A DNA stretch of 64,000 nt from PALSA-129 sp963842505 (GCA_963842505.1 CAWJGZ010000001.1:1550001-1614000), one strand, 5' to 3'. Shown: positions 15,702-24,048, counted from the first letter of the stretch. The notes: a model not told the origin generated them from the letters alone. Numbers and translations are program-made.

Positions 15702-16001
15702 TTACGCCCCCGGCGGCTGCCGCTCTCGCGCCAGCCGTTCGGCCAGGAACACTTTGAGCAGAGATTGATACGGAACGTCGCGCCGGTTCGCCAGTACTTT
15801 AAGATCCTCGATCATGGAAACCGGCAGCCGCAACGAGATCGTCTTCAGGGACGGTTTCAGTTGAACGAGGTTTTTGCGCTTCGCCGATTGCCAGTCCACG
15901 TACTCCGTCGAATCCGCGGTGGCCCAGAATTTCCTTTCAGCATCTTCGTTCTTGAATTCAGGAAGTTTCTTCCTCATATTTCTCGTAGGCCTCCGTTTCA
16001 T
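15702..16001 (-). CDS. brnA: BrnA-type antitoxin
   Basis: 99 residues with the order expected of BrnA: a charged N-terminal toxin-binding part (KKLPEFKNEDAERKFWATAD) and a ribbon-helix-helix at the end (KTISLRLPVSMIEDLKVLAN). It neutralises the BrnT RNase encoded just upstream and overlapping it by 20-44 bp (ATG at 16001 or 15977). It probably represses the pair through the palindrome at 16283-16301. Confidence 0.85.
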   Translation of the reverse strand: MKRRPTRNMRKKLPEFKNEDAERKFWATADSTEYVDWQSAKRKNLVQLKPSLKTISLRLPVSMIEDLKVLANRRDVPYQSLLKVFLAERLARERQPPGA

Positions 16002-16275
16002 TCCGGTTCATGTCCCTGGCCGAAATCACGCGGATGAGTTTCCGCCGGACCGTGAAGACTACAAACAGCCTCCGGCCAACACCAGTCTGCCCCAGGGCGT
16101 AGTATCGTTTTTCACTCTTTGAATGGCGAAGATCCCCGCGCACCACAAGCGGCTCATGAAAAAAGACATCTTCGGCTTCCTCCGGAGTAACCAGGTGCCG
16201 CTCCCAGTTCTTGTGGGTATTGGCGTCGTCCCAGTCAAACCCGGTGCAATTCTCCAACGGATCCGCTCTCGCCAC
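15958..16275 (-). CDS. brnT: BrnT-family RNase toxin
   Basis: 105-residue toxin of the BrnTA type II system, a RelE-like ribonuclease. Features: FDWDDANTHKNWERHLVTPEEAEDVF at the start, then RYYALGQTGVGRRLFVVFTVRRKLIRVISARDMNRNE, in which the Arg-rich strand and RVISAR motif are the family's catalytic surface. Toxin gene precedes antitoxin gene and the two overlap, as in Brucella BrnTA. Confidence 0.9.
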   Translation of the reverse strand: MARADPLENCTGFDWDDANTHKNWERHLVTPEEAEDVFFHEPLVVRGDLRHSKSEKRYYALGQTGVGRRLFVVFTVRRKLIRVISARDMNRNETEAYEKYEEETS

Positions 16276-16282
16276 AATTCCA

Positions 16283-16301
16283 GTATACGACTAACGTATA
16301 C
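16283..16301. promoter_or_regulatory. Palindromic operator of brnTA
   Basis: GTATACG-ACTAA-CGTATAC is a perfect 7-bp inverted repeat located 8-26 bases upstream of the brnT start. The site position and symmetry match what is expected for autoregulation by the ribbon-helix-helix antitoxin BrnA. TATAC half-sites may double as a -10 element. Confidence 0.6.
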
Positions 16302-16357
16302 ACCGACAATTGCGCCAGCCGCCACTCGGGCGCCTCACGCGGTATCCTGAAAGCAGG

Positions 16358-16588
16358 ATGTTCGTTGAGCGCACCGGCAGAATCGACCAGATGGACCGCT
16401 CCGCCGACGTCGATTTTTGGCAGCTCCAGGGCGACGAGGCGATTGTCCGCGCGGCCCTGGAAATGGCCGTAGAATACCATGTCTATCAACTCGGCGACCG
16501 ACCAGATCATCTCCGATTGGAGAGATCTGTTGTTCGAATTGGAAGCAGGTCACGTTCGCTTCCCGCCGCAAGTGATACCGCGCGGTAA
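16358..16588 (+). CDS. Small hypothetical protein
   Basis: 76 residues from ATG at 16358, which follows AGCAGG. The first ~50 residues look like a real acidic protein (DVDFWQLQGDEAIVRAALEM, then EYHVYQLGDRPDHLRL); the rest is Ser/Arg-rich and may be out of frame. A second short frame (16479-16616, 45 codons, DWRDLLFELEAGHVRFPPQV) overlaps it and looks equally protein-like, so either two overlapping small genes or one gene with a frameshift is present. No function recognised. It is divergent from brnT. Confidence 0.4.
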   Translation: MFVERTGRIDQMDRSADVDFWQLQGDEAIVRAALEMAVEYHVYQLGDRPDHLRLERSVVRIGSRSRSLPAASDTAR

Positions 16589-16612
16589 AGCCGGCCGCCG
16601 GCTCTCGCCTGC

Positions 16613-18592
16613 CTAATTGTGCACTGCCGTACGCACTGAGGTGTACAGCGTCTGAGCGCCGGTCACCGCAGTGTTGGTGCCAGGGTTTAGCGTGAACGTC
16701 AGCGGCACCAAATCGTTATTCGCCACACTGGTCGGCACCATCACGTTGAACTGGTACAACCCGACGTAGTTGGGCGCCAGGCCGTCATACGCCGGCGCTG
16801 AAGCGGCGACGCCGCCGAAAGTGAACTGAATCGGCGTCGTCAAGCTGTTGAGCGTTTGCGTCACCTGCCCGGGCAGTGTGCCGGAGCCAACCGTGCCGAA
16901 CCCAATGCCATAGAGAACGATGGTCTCGCCCGGCTTGGCCGGCGACGAAGTGTATCCCGGAAACGCGCCAACCGGCCCTACAAACGTGCCGTCGGCGTGG
17001 ATGGCGCCAACGTATTGCTTGCCGCTGGCAATGAATTGCGGGGGCGCCCACAATCCCGGCTGCACCGTGTTCACGGTCACGTTGACCGGCGCGCTGGTTC
17101 CGGCAGCCGTCGTAACCGTCAGTTGGAGTGAGTTGGTGCCGGTATTGGCAGGCACTTGGGCATTCACCTGCCCTGGGCTGATGTAGTCGATGAAGGCCGA
17201 TTGCCCGGCGATCGTCACGGAGGTGCGGTCGAGCGTTGTGGGCGCGGTCGTGCCGTTGTTGCTGAAATCGGCCGTGGTCCAGCTACGCGAATCGGCCGCC
17301 AGGTTGGAGCCATAGATTTCGATCCAAGAGCCGGGCGCCATGGAGGAGAACTCCCCGAAAGCCGACGCGCTGACCACGCCCCCCGTGGTGACGGCAGGCA
17401 GCCCCGTGCAACCCGGCGGTGTGGAACTGGGAGTCAGCAGGCGGATGACATTGTTCTGGGCATCGGCCACGTACACGTTTCCCTTGGAATCCACCGCTAA
17501 TCCGGATGGGAAGCTCAACTGCGCGCTGAGGGCCGGCCCGCCGTCGCCCGAATAGCCGGCGCCGTTGCCGCCGGCGATGGTGTTGATGATGCCGTCGGTG
17601 GTCACAATGCGAATGCGGCTATTTCTGCTATCGGCGATGTAGAGGTTGCCGCAGGTATCCACGGCGACGCTGGTCGGATCGTTGAGCAGCGCGCTGGTGG
17701 CCTGGCCGCCGTCGCCGGTCACACCAGCCGCTCCGGTCGGGCTTCCGGCCACCAGCGTAATGGTGCCGCTCGCCACTTTGCGGATCATGTTGCTGCCGGA
17801 ATCGGCGATGTAAAGCGTGCCATTCGAATCGATTGCCAGGCCGCGCGGCCCGTCCAGGTGCGCCTGCGTGGCAATGCCGCCATTGCCGGCGAACCCGGAG
17901 GTGGCGCTCCCGGCCACCGTCGAGATTATGCCAGCACCGGTCTGGCCGACGCCGATCACTTTGCGGACGCGGTTGTCCTTGTTGTCAGCGATGTATAGGT
18001 TGCCGCTCGAGTCCATCGCCAGGCCGGCCGGCGCGTAAAGGGTTGCTATGTTGGCCTGCCCTCCATCGCCCGCGAATCCGGGTATCAGCGCATTGTCGCC
18101 GGCGTACGTTGTGATGGTGGCGCCGCCTGGCGGCACCATGCGTACGACGTTGTTGGCCGTGTCGGCAATATACAGGTCGCCTTTGGAATCTAAAATCACC
18201 GTGTCGGGGCCGTTGATTTCGGCGTTGACGGCGGTCTCGGCGGTGGTGCCGCAACTGGTGCCGCAGGAGTCGCCCAGAAAGCCCGCTGTGCCGTTACCGA
18301 CCACTGTGGTGATATTGCCCGTGGATGCCGTCACCATGCGGATGCGGTTGTTGGCCTGGTCGGCGATGTATAGATTGCCCTTGGAATCCACCCACACTGC
18401 GGCCGGCAGGTCGAGCTCCGCGGCGGTGGCGGCCGCGGCATCGCCACTGTAACCCGCGGTATTGTTTCCCGCAATGGTCGTAATCGTGTACGTCGGGATG
18501 GCCTGAGCCCGGCAAATGGCTGGCAGGCATAGGATTGCAGCGACGGCGAATCGGATCTGTATATTTTTCACGGTATGATTCAAGTTTCTCAA
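16613..18592 (-). CDS. Exported NHL-repeat protein with Solibacter-type C-terminal domain
   Basis: 659 residues. After a signal peptide (RFAVAAILCLPAICRAQ), at least six NHL beta-propeller blades follow, each with a version of GDGGQAT..LN.P..VAVD..GNLYIADS.N.RIR. From ~residue 390 comes the acidobacterial C-terminal module (TIGR03437-like): VSASAFGEFSSMAPGSWIEI, SPGQVNAQVPANTG and PGETIVLYGIGFG. Such proteins are large exported beta-structured proteins; ligand and role unknown. The same C-terminal module ends the lipase-like protein at 60689. Confidence 0.88.
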   Translation of the reverse strand: MRNLNHTVKNIQIRFAVAAILCLPAICRAQAIPTYTITTIAGNNTAGYSGDAAAATAAELDLPAAVWVDSKGNLYIADQANNRIRMVTASTGNITTVVGNGTAGFLGDSCGTSCGTTAETAVNAEINGPDTVILDSKGDLYIADTANNVVRMVPPGGATITTYAGDNALIPGFAGDGGQANIATLYAPAGLAMDSSGNLYIADNKDNRVRKVIGVGQTGAGIISTVAGSATSGFAGNGGIATQAHLDGPRGLAIDSNGTLYIADSGSNMIRKVASGTITLVAGSPTGAAGVTGDGGQATSALLNDPTSVAVDTCGNLYIADSRNSRIRIVTTDGIINTIAGGNGAGYSGDGGPALSAQLSFPSGLAVDSKGNVYVADAQNNVIRLLTPSSTPPGCTGLPAVTTGGVVSASAFGEFSSMAPGSWIEIYGSNLAADSRSWTTADFSNNGTTAPTTLDRTSVTIAGQSAFIDYISPGQVNAQVPANTGTNSLQLTVTTAAGTSAPVNVTVNTVQPGLWAPPQFIASGKQYVGAIHADGTFVGPVGAFPGYTSSPAKPGETIVLYGIGFGTVGSGTLPGQVTQTLNSLTTPIQFTFGGVAASAPAYDGLAPNYVGLYQFNVMVPTSVANNDLVPLTFTLNPGTNTAVTGAQTLYTSVRTAVHN

Positions 18593-18665
18593 AATCGGGA
18601 CCCGCTTGGTAAATGTCTACGGACGCGCCAGGCCGCCCCGGCGTTTCCCCGACGGGACAATCGGC

Positions 18666-20696
18666 TTACCAGACGCGGCAAGCCTTTTCACGCACCATGG
18701 GCTGCCCGGGCTTGCAGGAGAACGCCTTGGCAAACTCCTGCATGTCGGATACCACTCCGTTGATGCGGAATTCGTCCGGCGAATGTTCGTTGGTCATGGC
18801 GTTGAGCCGCTTGTTTTCCGGCCGCTCGTCGCCGCACGCCCATTGCGCCATCCCGATGAAGAACCGCTGCTCGGGCGTGAAGCCGTCGATGGGCTTCAAC
18901 TCCTGGCCCCTGGTGGCATCTTTCCAGGCGATGTATGCCAGCATGGTGCCGCCCAGGTCGGCCACGTCTTCCCCTAGCGTCAGCTTGCCGTTGTTCTTGA
19001 TGTCGTCCACTACCGTGTACTGCGAATACTGGCCGGAAACGCAGGCGGCGCGCTCCACGAATTCGTCGGCGTCCTGTTTGGTCCACCAGTCTTTGAGGTT
19101 GCCTTGAGCGTCGAACTGCCGGCCCTGGTCGTCGAAACCGTGGGTCAGTTCGTGCCCGATGGTGGCGCCGGTGTTGCCGTAGTTCGGCGCGTCGTCCATT
19201 TTGGGATCGTAGAGCGGCGGCTGCAGCACGCCGGCTGGAAAATTGATATCGTTCATCTGCGGATCGTAGTAGGCGTCAACCGTGGGAGGCGTCATCTGCC
19301 ACTCGGTCCGGTCCACGGGCTTGCCGATCTTGGCCAATTCGCGCCTGTTTTCGAATGTCACCGCGCGGTCCACGTCGCCCAGAAAGTCGCCGCGCGTGAT
19401 CTCCACCGCCGAATAGTCCCGCCACTTTTCCGGATAGCCAATCTTATTGACCACCGCGTGCAGCTTGATGAGGGCCTTCTGTTTGGTCGCGGGGCTCATC
19501 CAGGCGAGCTGCTGGATGTCCTGCTCCATGGCTTTCTCGATTTCCTTGGTCATGACGAGCGCACGGCTCCGCGTATCCGGCGTGAAGGTCCTGGAGACGA
19601 AAACCTCCCCCAGAGCTTCGCCCAGGTCGCGGTCGATGTAGCGGACGCAGCGTTTCCACCGCGGCGCCATCTCCTCGATTCCCCGCAGATATTTGCTGTA
19701 GAAATCGAAATTTGCCTTCGCAAAGGCCGAGGAAAGATACGCCGCTTCCTCGTGCGCCAGGTGCCATCTCAGGTAAGCTTTCCAATCCGCCAGGCCGCGG
19801 CTCTTCAACTGGCGCTCCACCTCCTGGAAGAATTCCGGCTCGGTCACGTTGAGTTCCGCGGGCGCCGCAAGGCCCATCCCGCGCCAATACGCCGCCCAGT
19901 CGAACGAGGGCGTCAGCGCCGCCAGTTGGCTGCGCGTGAGTTTGTGGAACAGCTTGTACGGGTCGCGCTTGTCCACGCGGGTCAGCGACGCCTTGGCCAG
20001 ATCGGTCTCGATCGCCATTACCGTCCGGGCTTCCGCGCGGGCGGCCTCCGGCGCATCGCCCAGCAGGTGAAACATGGCCGCGACGTGCTCCAGATAGCGG
20101 CCGCGGATCTCCACGGATTTGGCGTCGGTCTTGAGGTAGTAGTCGCGGTCCGGCAAGCCGAGGCCGCCCGCGGAAGCGAACGCGATCACGCGGCTGGAAT
20201 CGGCAAAGTCCTGGGCGGAGCCAAACCCGAATAGAGGACTCTCCTGGCCGGCCGCCAGGTGCAACCGCGCCAGCAGCGGCCCGAGATCGGCCACCTTGCT
20301 CAGAGCGGCGATGGCATCCAGCCTCGCTTGCAAAGGCGCGGCGCCGGCTTTCTCCACGGCGGCTTCATCCATGCAGGCGGAAAAGTAGTCGCCGATCTTC
20401 TGTTGCGATGCCGTCCGCGCGGCGCCGGCCTTCGCCGCGTCATCCAGAATCGCCCACAGGTAGCGCAGGTTTTCGGTCTGCAGCTTGCTGTACACGTCCC
20501 AACGCGGCTGGTCGGCTGGAATCGGGTTGAGGCGGTTCCAGTTGCCGCACGCAAACCGGTAAAAGTCCACGCATGGGTCGGCCGAGCGGTCCAGGAACCT
20601 GGTCTCCAGGCTGGGTGTGTAGGGCAGCGTGGTTAGCGGGCGATCCTGCGCCGCCAGGCCGCCAGATAGGAGGAGAAAGAGCATGAAATGGCGCAC
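18666..20696 (-). CDS. M13-family zinc metallopeptidase (neprilysin-like)
   Basis: 676 residues, exported (MLFLLLSGGLAAQ signal). The zinc motif is HELTH in ATIGHELTHGFDDQGRQFD (~515), the third ligand is Glu in LGEDVADLGG, and NSFYNP-type substrate binding is represented by VDAYYDPQMNDINFPAG. The end CKPGQPMVREKACRVW is the typical M13 C-terminus (CxVW). Degrades small extracellular peptides. DPCVDFYRFACGNW near residue 40 also matches the family start. Convergent to nothing; upstream lies the repeat island preceding the composite transposon. Confidence 0.93.
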   Translation of the reverse strand: MRHFMLFLLLSGGLAAQDRPLTTLPYTPSLETRFLDRSADPCVDFYRFACGNWNRLNPIPADQPRWDVYSKLQTENLRYLWAILDDAAKAGAARTASQQKIGDYFSACMDEAAVEKAGAAPLQARLDAIAALSKVADLGPLLARLHLAAGQESPLFGFGSAQDFADSSRVIAFASAGGLGLPDRDYYLKTDAKSVEIRGRYLEHVAAMFHLLGDAPEAARAEARTVMAIETDLAKASLTRVDKRDPYKLFHKLTRSQLAALTPSFDWAAYWRGMGLAAPAELNVTEPEFFQEVERQLKSRGLADWKAYLRWHLAHEEAAYLSSAFAKANFDFYSKYLRGIEEMAPRWKRCVRYIDRDLGEALGEVFVSRTFTPDTRSRALVMTKEIEKAMEQDIQQLAWMSPATKQKALIKLHAVVNKIGYPEKWRDYSAVEITRGDFLGDVDRAVTFENRRELAKIGKPVDRTEWQMTPPTVDAYYDPQMNDINFPAGVLQPPLYDPKMDDAPNYGNTGATIGHELTHGFDDQGRQFDAQGNLKDWWTKQDADEFVERAACVSGQYSQYTVVDDIKNNGKLTLGEDVADLGGTMLAYIAWKDATRGQELKPIDGFTPEQRFFIGMAQWACGDERPENKRLNAMTNEHSPDEFRINGVVSDMQEFAKAFSCKPGQPMVREKACRVW

Positions 20697-20799
20697 GGAT
20701 CGAGGTTACCATGTTCGCCGTGGAGCGGGCTTCAACCCGGCGCGCGGTTCTGTACTACTACGTTTTTGTTTCTTTGCGGGCCGCGAAGATTTTTCCGCG

Positions 20800-20951
20800 G
20801 CCCAAGTCCGTAGGACGAAAGAGAATAGCCCAGTGCGCCAGCACTGGGAACCCCGCGCAAGACCATTAGCCCCGGAACGGGGCGTAAGAATCCGGGCCCG
20901 CTCGCACCTTTCGCCCCGTTCCGGGGCTGGTCAATTGGTGACCTGGACCCA
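20800..20951. repeat. Mosaic of intergenic palindromes next to the composite element
   Basis: A run of small stem-loops: GTCCGTAGGACGAAAGA, CCCAGTGCGCCAGCACTGGG, then AGCCCCGGAACGGGGCG, then the same GC stem-loop in reverse (CGCCCCGTTCCGGGGCT). Together with GGGCTCACGCCC (20952) and CTTTCGCCCTTTGGGCTC (about 23960), which are now separated by the inserted element, it forms a complete copy of the palindrome family seen also at 22292-22609 and 56511-56742. No gene is present in 20697-20951. Confidence 0.75.
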
Positions 20952-20963
20952 GGGCTCACGCCC

Positions 20964-22291
20964 AATAAGCGTTAACCTAATAAAAACTGTATCGGACCCT
21001 GGTTCGTGGGGGCTCGGCTAAAGCGCGGGAGATCATACCCCAGCGGCGCAGGACGACCGAGAGGTTGTGTGGCAGCAAGAGAGCAGATCCTACTTGTCGA
21101 TACAGAAATTCAATCTCGCGCCACCGACTGCGGCGAGGTTGCCACGGCGTAGCCCCAGGGAAAAAATGATTCTGCGGCGTGGATCATACGTTCGATTAAC
21201 AACCCTACAAACAGCTTGCCTTCCAGCCAGGCCTGCGAACTAAGAGGATCTTTCTTAGGTAGATGCCCCAGGCCCAGGATGGACTTCATGCGCTTGAAGA
21301 CCAGTTCGATTTGCCAACGTAATCGATAGAACTCCAGTACCTGAGCCGTGGTTACGGTCTTCGGCAGAGTGGTCCACACCATGAAGTACCCGGCAAATTC
21401 CAAGGCTTCGGCCGTCACGGTTAGTCTGCTTCGCTGGGCCCGCCGTAGCATGCGCCTGTGCGCCCACCGCGTTGCTTCCACGCTCTGCCGCAAGGCAATT
21501 AACCGACCCGGGATCCAGTTCCCATTCGCATTTTTCGCGCGGGCGGCGTATTCCTGCACCGCTTTCCCCTGGAGCAAGCGCAAACGCAGTAGCAGGTCCA
21601 TCCGCGCGCCATTTCGCTCGTATAAAGGCAGGGCGGCCCGATTCAGCCGAACTATTACGTCGCCTCCTGCATTCACCACGTGCGACACACCGGGAGGCGC
21701 CGCGTAAACCCTGTCTCCCATCATGATGTCGCCGGCCAGGACCGGTACGCGCCGGAAAGTCTCTCCCCCTTCCCGAATATCCGTCAGCTGGAAAAAATCG
21801 CACTGCAGATCCGCCAGATTCACCGCGTAGTGAACCTTAAAGTCCGTACCGGTGCTGCCGGGCTCCGATACAGAGGTTGCATCAACGGCGCGCAACCGCC
21901 GCCCCGTCACCGTCATGGGCATCTCGGCCGCGCCGCGCATCTGTTGCGCCAACCAGCGAAACCACGCTTCCGCCGCGCGTAGTCTCTTGAACACTCCGAC
22001 CGAACTGATCTGCGCTAGCCCCGATGCGCTCGCCCGCGCCGCCGTCTCAGCCAGCGAACAGCCCGTGGCCAAGTGGATGAGTAAAACTCGTAACACCACA
22101 GCCGGGTCGGAAATATAGCGCGCACGTCGGATGGCACCCAACCGTCGCGCCTGCTCAGCCCACCCTTCAGGCAGGAATGTGGACAGGATCTCCCAGTTTT
22201 CGAGCTCCGCCACGGATTCCGAACGAGATTTCATTCAACCCAAGCATACAAAATACCTCAGCAACTTGCAACGCTTAGGTTAACGCTTATT
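20964..22291 (-). mobile_element. IS4-family insertion sequence, left copy
   Basis: 1,328 bp bounded by 17-bp perfect terminal inverted repeats AATAAGCGTTAACCTAA (20964-20980, reverse complement 22275-22291). Contains one transposase gene on the minus strand. Right flank is CGGCGTGAGCCG (22292-22303), itself a stem-loop. Sequence identical to the right copy as far as I can read. Confidence 0.88.
21110..22234 (-). CDS. IS4-family transposase (left copy)
   Basis: 374-residue DDE transposase. Catalytic residues: Asp in LRAVDATSV, Asp in MMGDRVYAA, and Glu in the IS4 signature Y-x2-R-x3-E-x6-K (YRLRWQIELVFKRMK). An N-terminal helical region (SETAARAS-type LAETAARASASGLAQISSVG) binds ends. The frame stops at 21110, but the next frame continues with residues that look like the missing C-terminus and stops inside the terminal repeat (see right copy). 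Identical to the protein at 22667-23791. Confidence 0.9.
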   Translation of the reverse strand: MKSRSESVAELENWEILSTFLPEGWAEQARRLGAIRRARYISDPAVVLRVLLIHLATGCSLAETAARASASGLAQISSVGVFKRLRAAEAWFRWLAQQMRGAAEMPMTVTGRRLRAVDATSVSEPGSTGTDFKVHYAVNLADLQCDFFQLTDIREGGETFRRVPVLAGDIMMGDRVYAAPPGVSHVVNAGGDVIVRLNRAALPLYERNGARMDLLLRLRLLQGKAVQEYAARAKNANGNWIPGRLIALRQSVEATRWAHRRMLRRAQRSRLTVTAEALEFAGYFMVWTTLPKTVTTAQVLEFYRLRWQIELVFKRMKSILGLGHLPKKDPLSSQAWLEGKLFVGLLIERMIHAAESFFPWGYAVATSPQSVARD

Positions 22292-22609
22292 CGGCGTGAG
22301 CCGTGTGGATAGCGGGTTTCAGACTAAGAGCCCCGGAACGGGGCGAGATGTGGCGCACGCATTCGTGCGTGACGCGTCGGCACTCATTCCGTCGCCCGGA
22401 GCTTCCATATTTGCCGAGCCCGAAGGGCGAAAGATCATAGCCCACGGCGTGAGCCGTGTGGATAGCGGGTTTGAGACTAAGAGCCCCGGAACGGGGCGAG
22501 ATGTGGCGCACGCATTCGTGCGTGACGCGTCGGCACTCATTCCGTCGCCCGGAGCTTCCACATTTGCCGAGCCCGAAGGGCGAAAGATCATAGCCCACGG
22601 CGTGAGCCG
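22292..22609. repeat. Two tandem 153-bp repeats of the palindrome family
   Basis: Units 22292-22444 and 22445-22597 plus a closing 12-bp CGGCGTGAGCCG (22598-22609); unit starts are exactly 153 bp apart and the copies differ at very few bases. Each unit holds the stem-loops CGGCGTGAGCCG, AGCCCCGGAACGGGGCG, CGCACGCATTCGTGCG and AGCCCGAAGGGCGAAAGA. Because 153 is a multiple of three, both strands are open for ~100 codons, but these frames are artefacts. Confidence 0.9.
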
Positions 22610-23937
22610 AATAAGCGTTAACCTAAGCGTTGCAAGTTGCTGAGGTATTTTGTATGCTTGGGTTGAATGAAATCTCGTTCGGAATCCGTGGCGGAGCTCG
22701 AAAACTGGGAGATCCTGTCCACATTCCTGCCTGAAGGGTGGGCTGAGCAGGCGCGACGGTTGGGTGCCATCCGACGTGCGCGCTATATTTCCGACCCGGC
22801 TGTGGTGTTACGAGTTTTACTCATCCACTTGGCCACGGGCTGTTCGCTGGCTGAGACGGCGGCGCGGGCGAGCGCATCGGGGCTAGCGCAGATCAGTTCG
22901 GTCGGAGTGTTCAAGAGACTACGCGCGGCGGAAGCGTGGTTTCGCTGGTTGGCGCAACAGATGCGCGGCGCGGCCGAGATGCCCATGACGGTGACGGGGC
23001 GGCGGTTGCGCGCCGTTGATGCAACCTCTGTATCGGAGCCCGGCAGCACCGGTACGGACTTTAAGGTTCACTACGCGGTGAATCTGGCGGATCTGCAGTG
23101 CGATTTTTTCCAGCTGACGGATATTCGGGAAGGGGGAGAGACTTTCCGGCGCGTACCGGTCCTGGCCGGCGACATCATGATGGGAGACAGGGTTTACGCG
23201 GCGCCTCCCGGTGTGTCGCACGTGGTGAATGCAGGAGGCGACGTAATAGTTCGGCTGAATCGGGCCGCCCTGCCTTTATACGAGCGAAATGGCGCGCGGA
23301 TGGACCTGCTACTGCGTTTGCGCTTGCTCCAGGGGAAAGCGGTGCAGGAATACGCCGCCCGCGCGAAAAATGCGAATGGGAACTGGATCCCGGGTCGGTT
23401 AATTGCCTTGCGGCAGAGCGTGGAAGCAACGCGGTGGGCGCACAGGCGCATGCTACGGCGGGCCCAGCGAAGCAGACTAACCGTGACGGCCGAAGCCTTG
23501 GAATTTGCCGGGTACTTCATGGTGTGGACCACTCTGCCGAAGACCGTAACCACGGCTCAGGTACTGGAGTTCTATCGATTACGTTGGCAAATCGAACTGG
23601 TCTTCAAGCGCATGAAGTCCATCCTGGGCCTGGGGCATCTACCTAAGAAAGATCCTCTTAGTTCGCAGGCCTGGCTGGAAGGCAAGCTGTTTGTAGGGTT
23701 GTTAATCGAACGTATGATCCACGCCGCAGAATCATTTTTTCCCTGGGGCTACGCCGTGGCAACCTCGCCGCAGTCGGTGGCGCGAGATTGAATTTCTGTA
23801 TCGACAAGTAGGATCTGCTCTCTTGCTGCCACACAACCTCTCGGTCGTCCTGCGCCGCTGGGGTATGATCTCCCGCGCTTTAGCCGAGCCCCCACGAACC
23901 AGGGTCCGATACAGTTTTTATTAGGTTAACGCTTATT
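22610..23937 (+). mobile_element. IS4-family insertion sequence, right copy
   Basis: 1,328 bp, mirror image of the left copy, with the same 17-bp terminal repeats at 22610-22626 and 23921-23937. Left flank CGGCGTGAGCCG, right flank GGGCTCACGCCC. Identity of the two copies points to recent movement or ongoing gene conversion. Confidence 0.88.
22667..23791 (+). CDS. IS4-family transposase (right copy)
   Basis: Same 374-residue DDE transposase as the left copy, with the YREK signature at YRLRWQIELVFKRMK near residue 307-321. After ESFFPWGY the frame ends at 23791, while the +1 frame reads on as RWREIEFLYRQVGSALLLPH, then VVLRRWGMISRALAEPP, and stops at TAG 23922-23924 inside the right terminal repeat. 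This looks like the native C-terminus, so a +1 shift between about 23735 and 23785 (a T6 run is at 23735-23740) would give a ~419-residue protein. Both IS copies share the shift. Confidence 0.9.
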   Translation: MKSRSESVAELENWEILSTFLPEGWAEQARRLGAIRRARYISDPAVVLRVLLIHLATGCSLAETAARASASGLAQISSVGVFKRLRAAEAWFRWLAQQMRGAAEMPMTVTGRRLRAVDATSVSEPGSTGTDFKVHYAVNLADLQCDFFQLTDIREGGETFRRVPVLAGDIMMGDRVYAAPPGVSHVVNAGGDVIVRLNRAALPLYERNGARMDLLLRLRLLQGKAVQEYAARAKNANGNWIPGRLIALRQSVEATRWAHRRMLRRAQRSRLTVTAEALEFAGYFMVWTTLPKTVTTAQVLEFYRLRWQIELVFKRMKSILGLGHLPKKDPLSSQAWLEGKLFVGLLIERMIHAAESFFPWGYAVATSPQSVARD

Positions 23938-24048
23938 GGGCTCACGCCCTGAGCTGTCATCTTTCGCCCTTTGGGCTCTTTTAGAAGTACGCTGGTTGCG
24001 GCTCGCCGGGCGCGCCCCGGATTGCCGGCGCTACAATCGAATCGAAGC

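Larger units (their letters stand above)
20952..23949. mobile_element. Composite transposon-like structure: inverted IS4-family pair with 12-bp direct repeats
   Basis: Two 1,328-bp identical IS copies (20964-22291 and 22610-23937) in opposite orientation enclose 318 bp. The whole is flanked by the perfect 12-bp direct repeat GGGCTCACGCCC (20952-20963 and 23938-23949), as expected if both ISs and the centre moved in as one unit. The centre carries no gene, only two tandem 153-bp palindrome-family repeats. The 12-bp target fits the GGG-Nx-CCC preference known for IS231 of the IS4 family. Confidence 0.8.

Noticed and set aside
16235..16510. Minus-strand frame of 91 codons upstream of brnT
   Set aside because: No recognisable protein features and it runs across the brnTA operator and promoter.
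22292..22609. CRISPR array
   Set aside because: Only two units, 153 bp each, with no short repeat/unique spacer pattern and no cas genes.
22296..22643. 115-codon frame with two 51-residue repeats between the ISs, open on both strands
   Set aside because: The repeat period (153 bp) is a multiple of three and the DNA is a chain of palindromes; no ribosome site and no protein-like composition.
20964..23937. Prophage or integrative element
   Set aside because: No integrase, structural or replication genes; contents are explained by two ISs and repeats.
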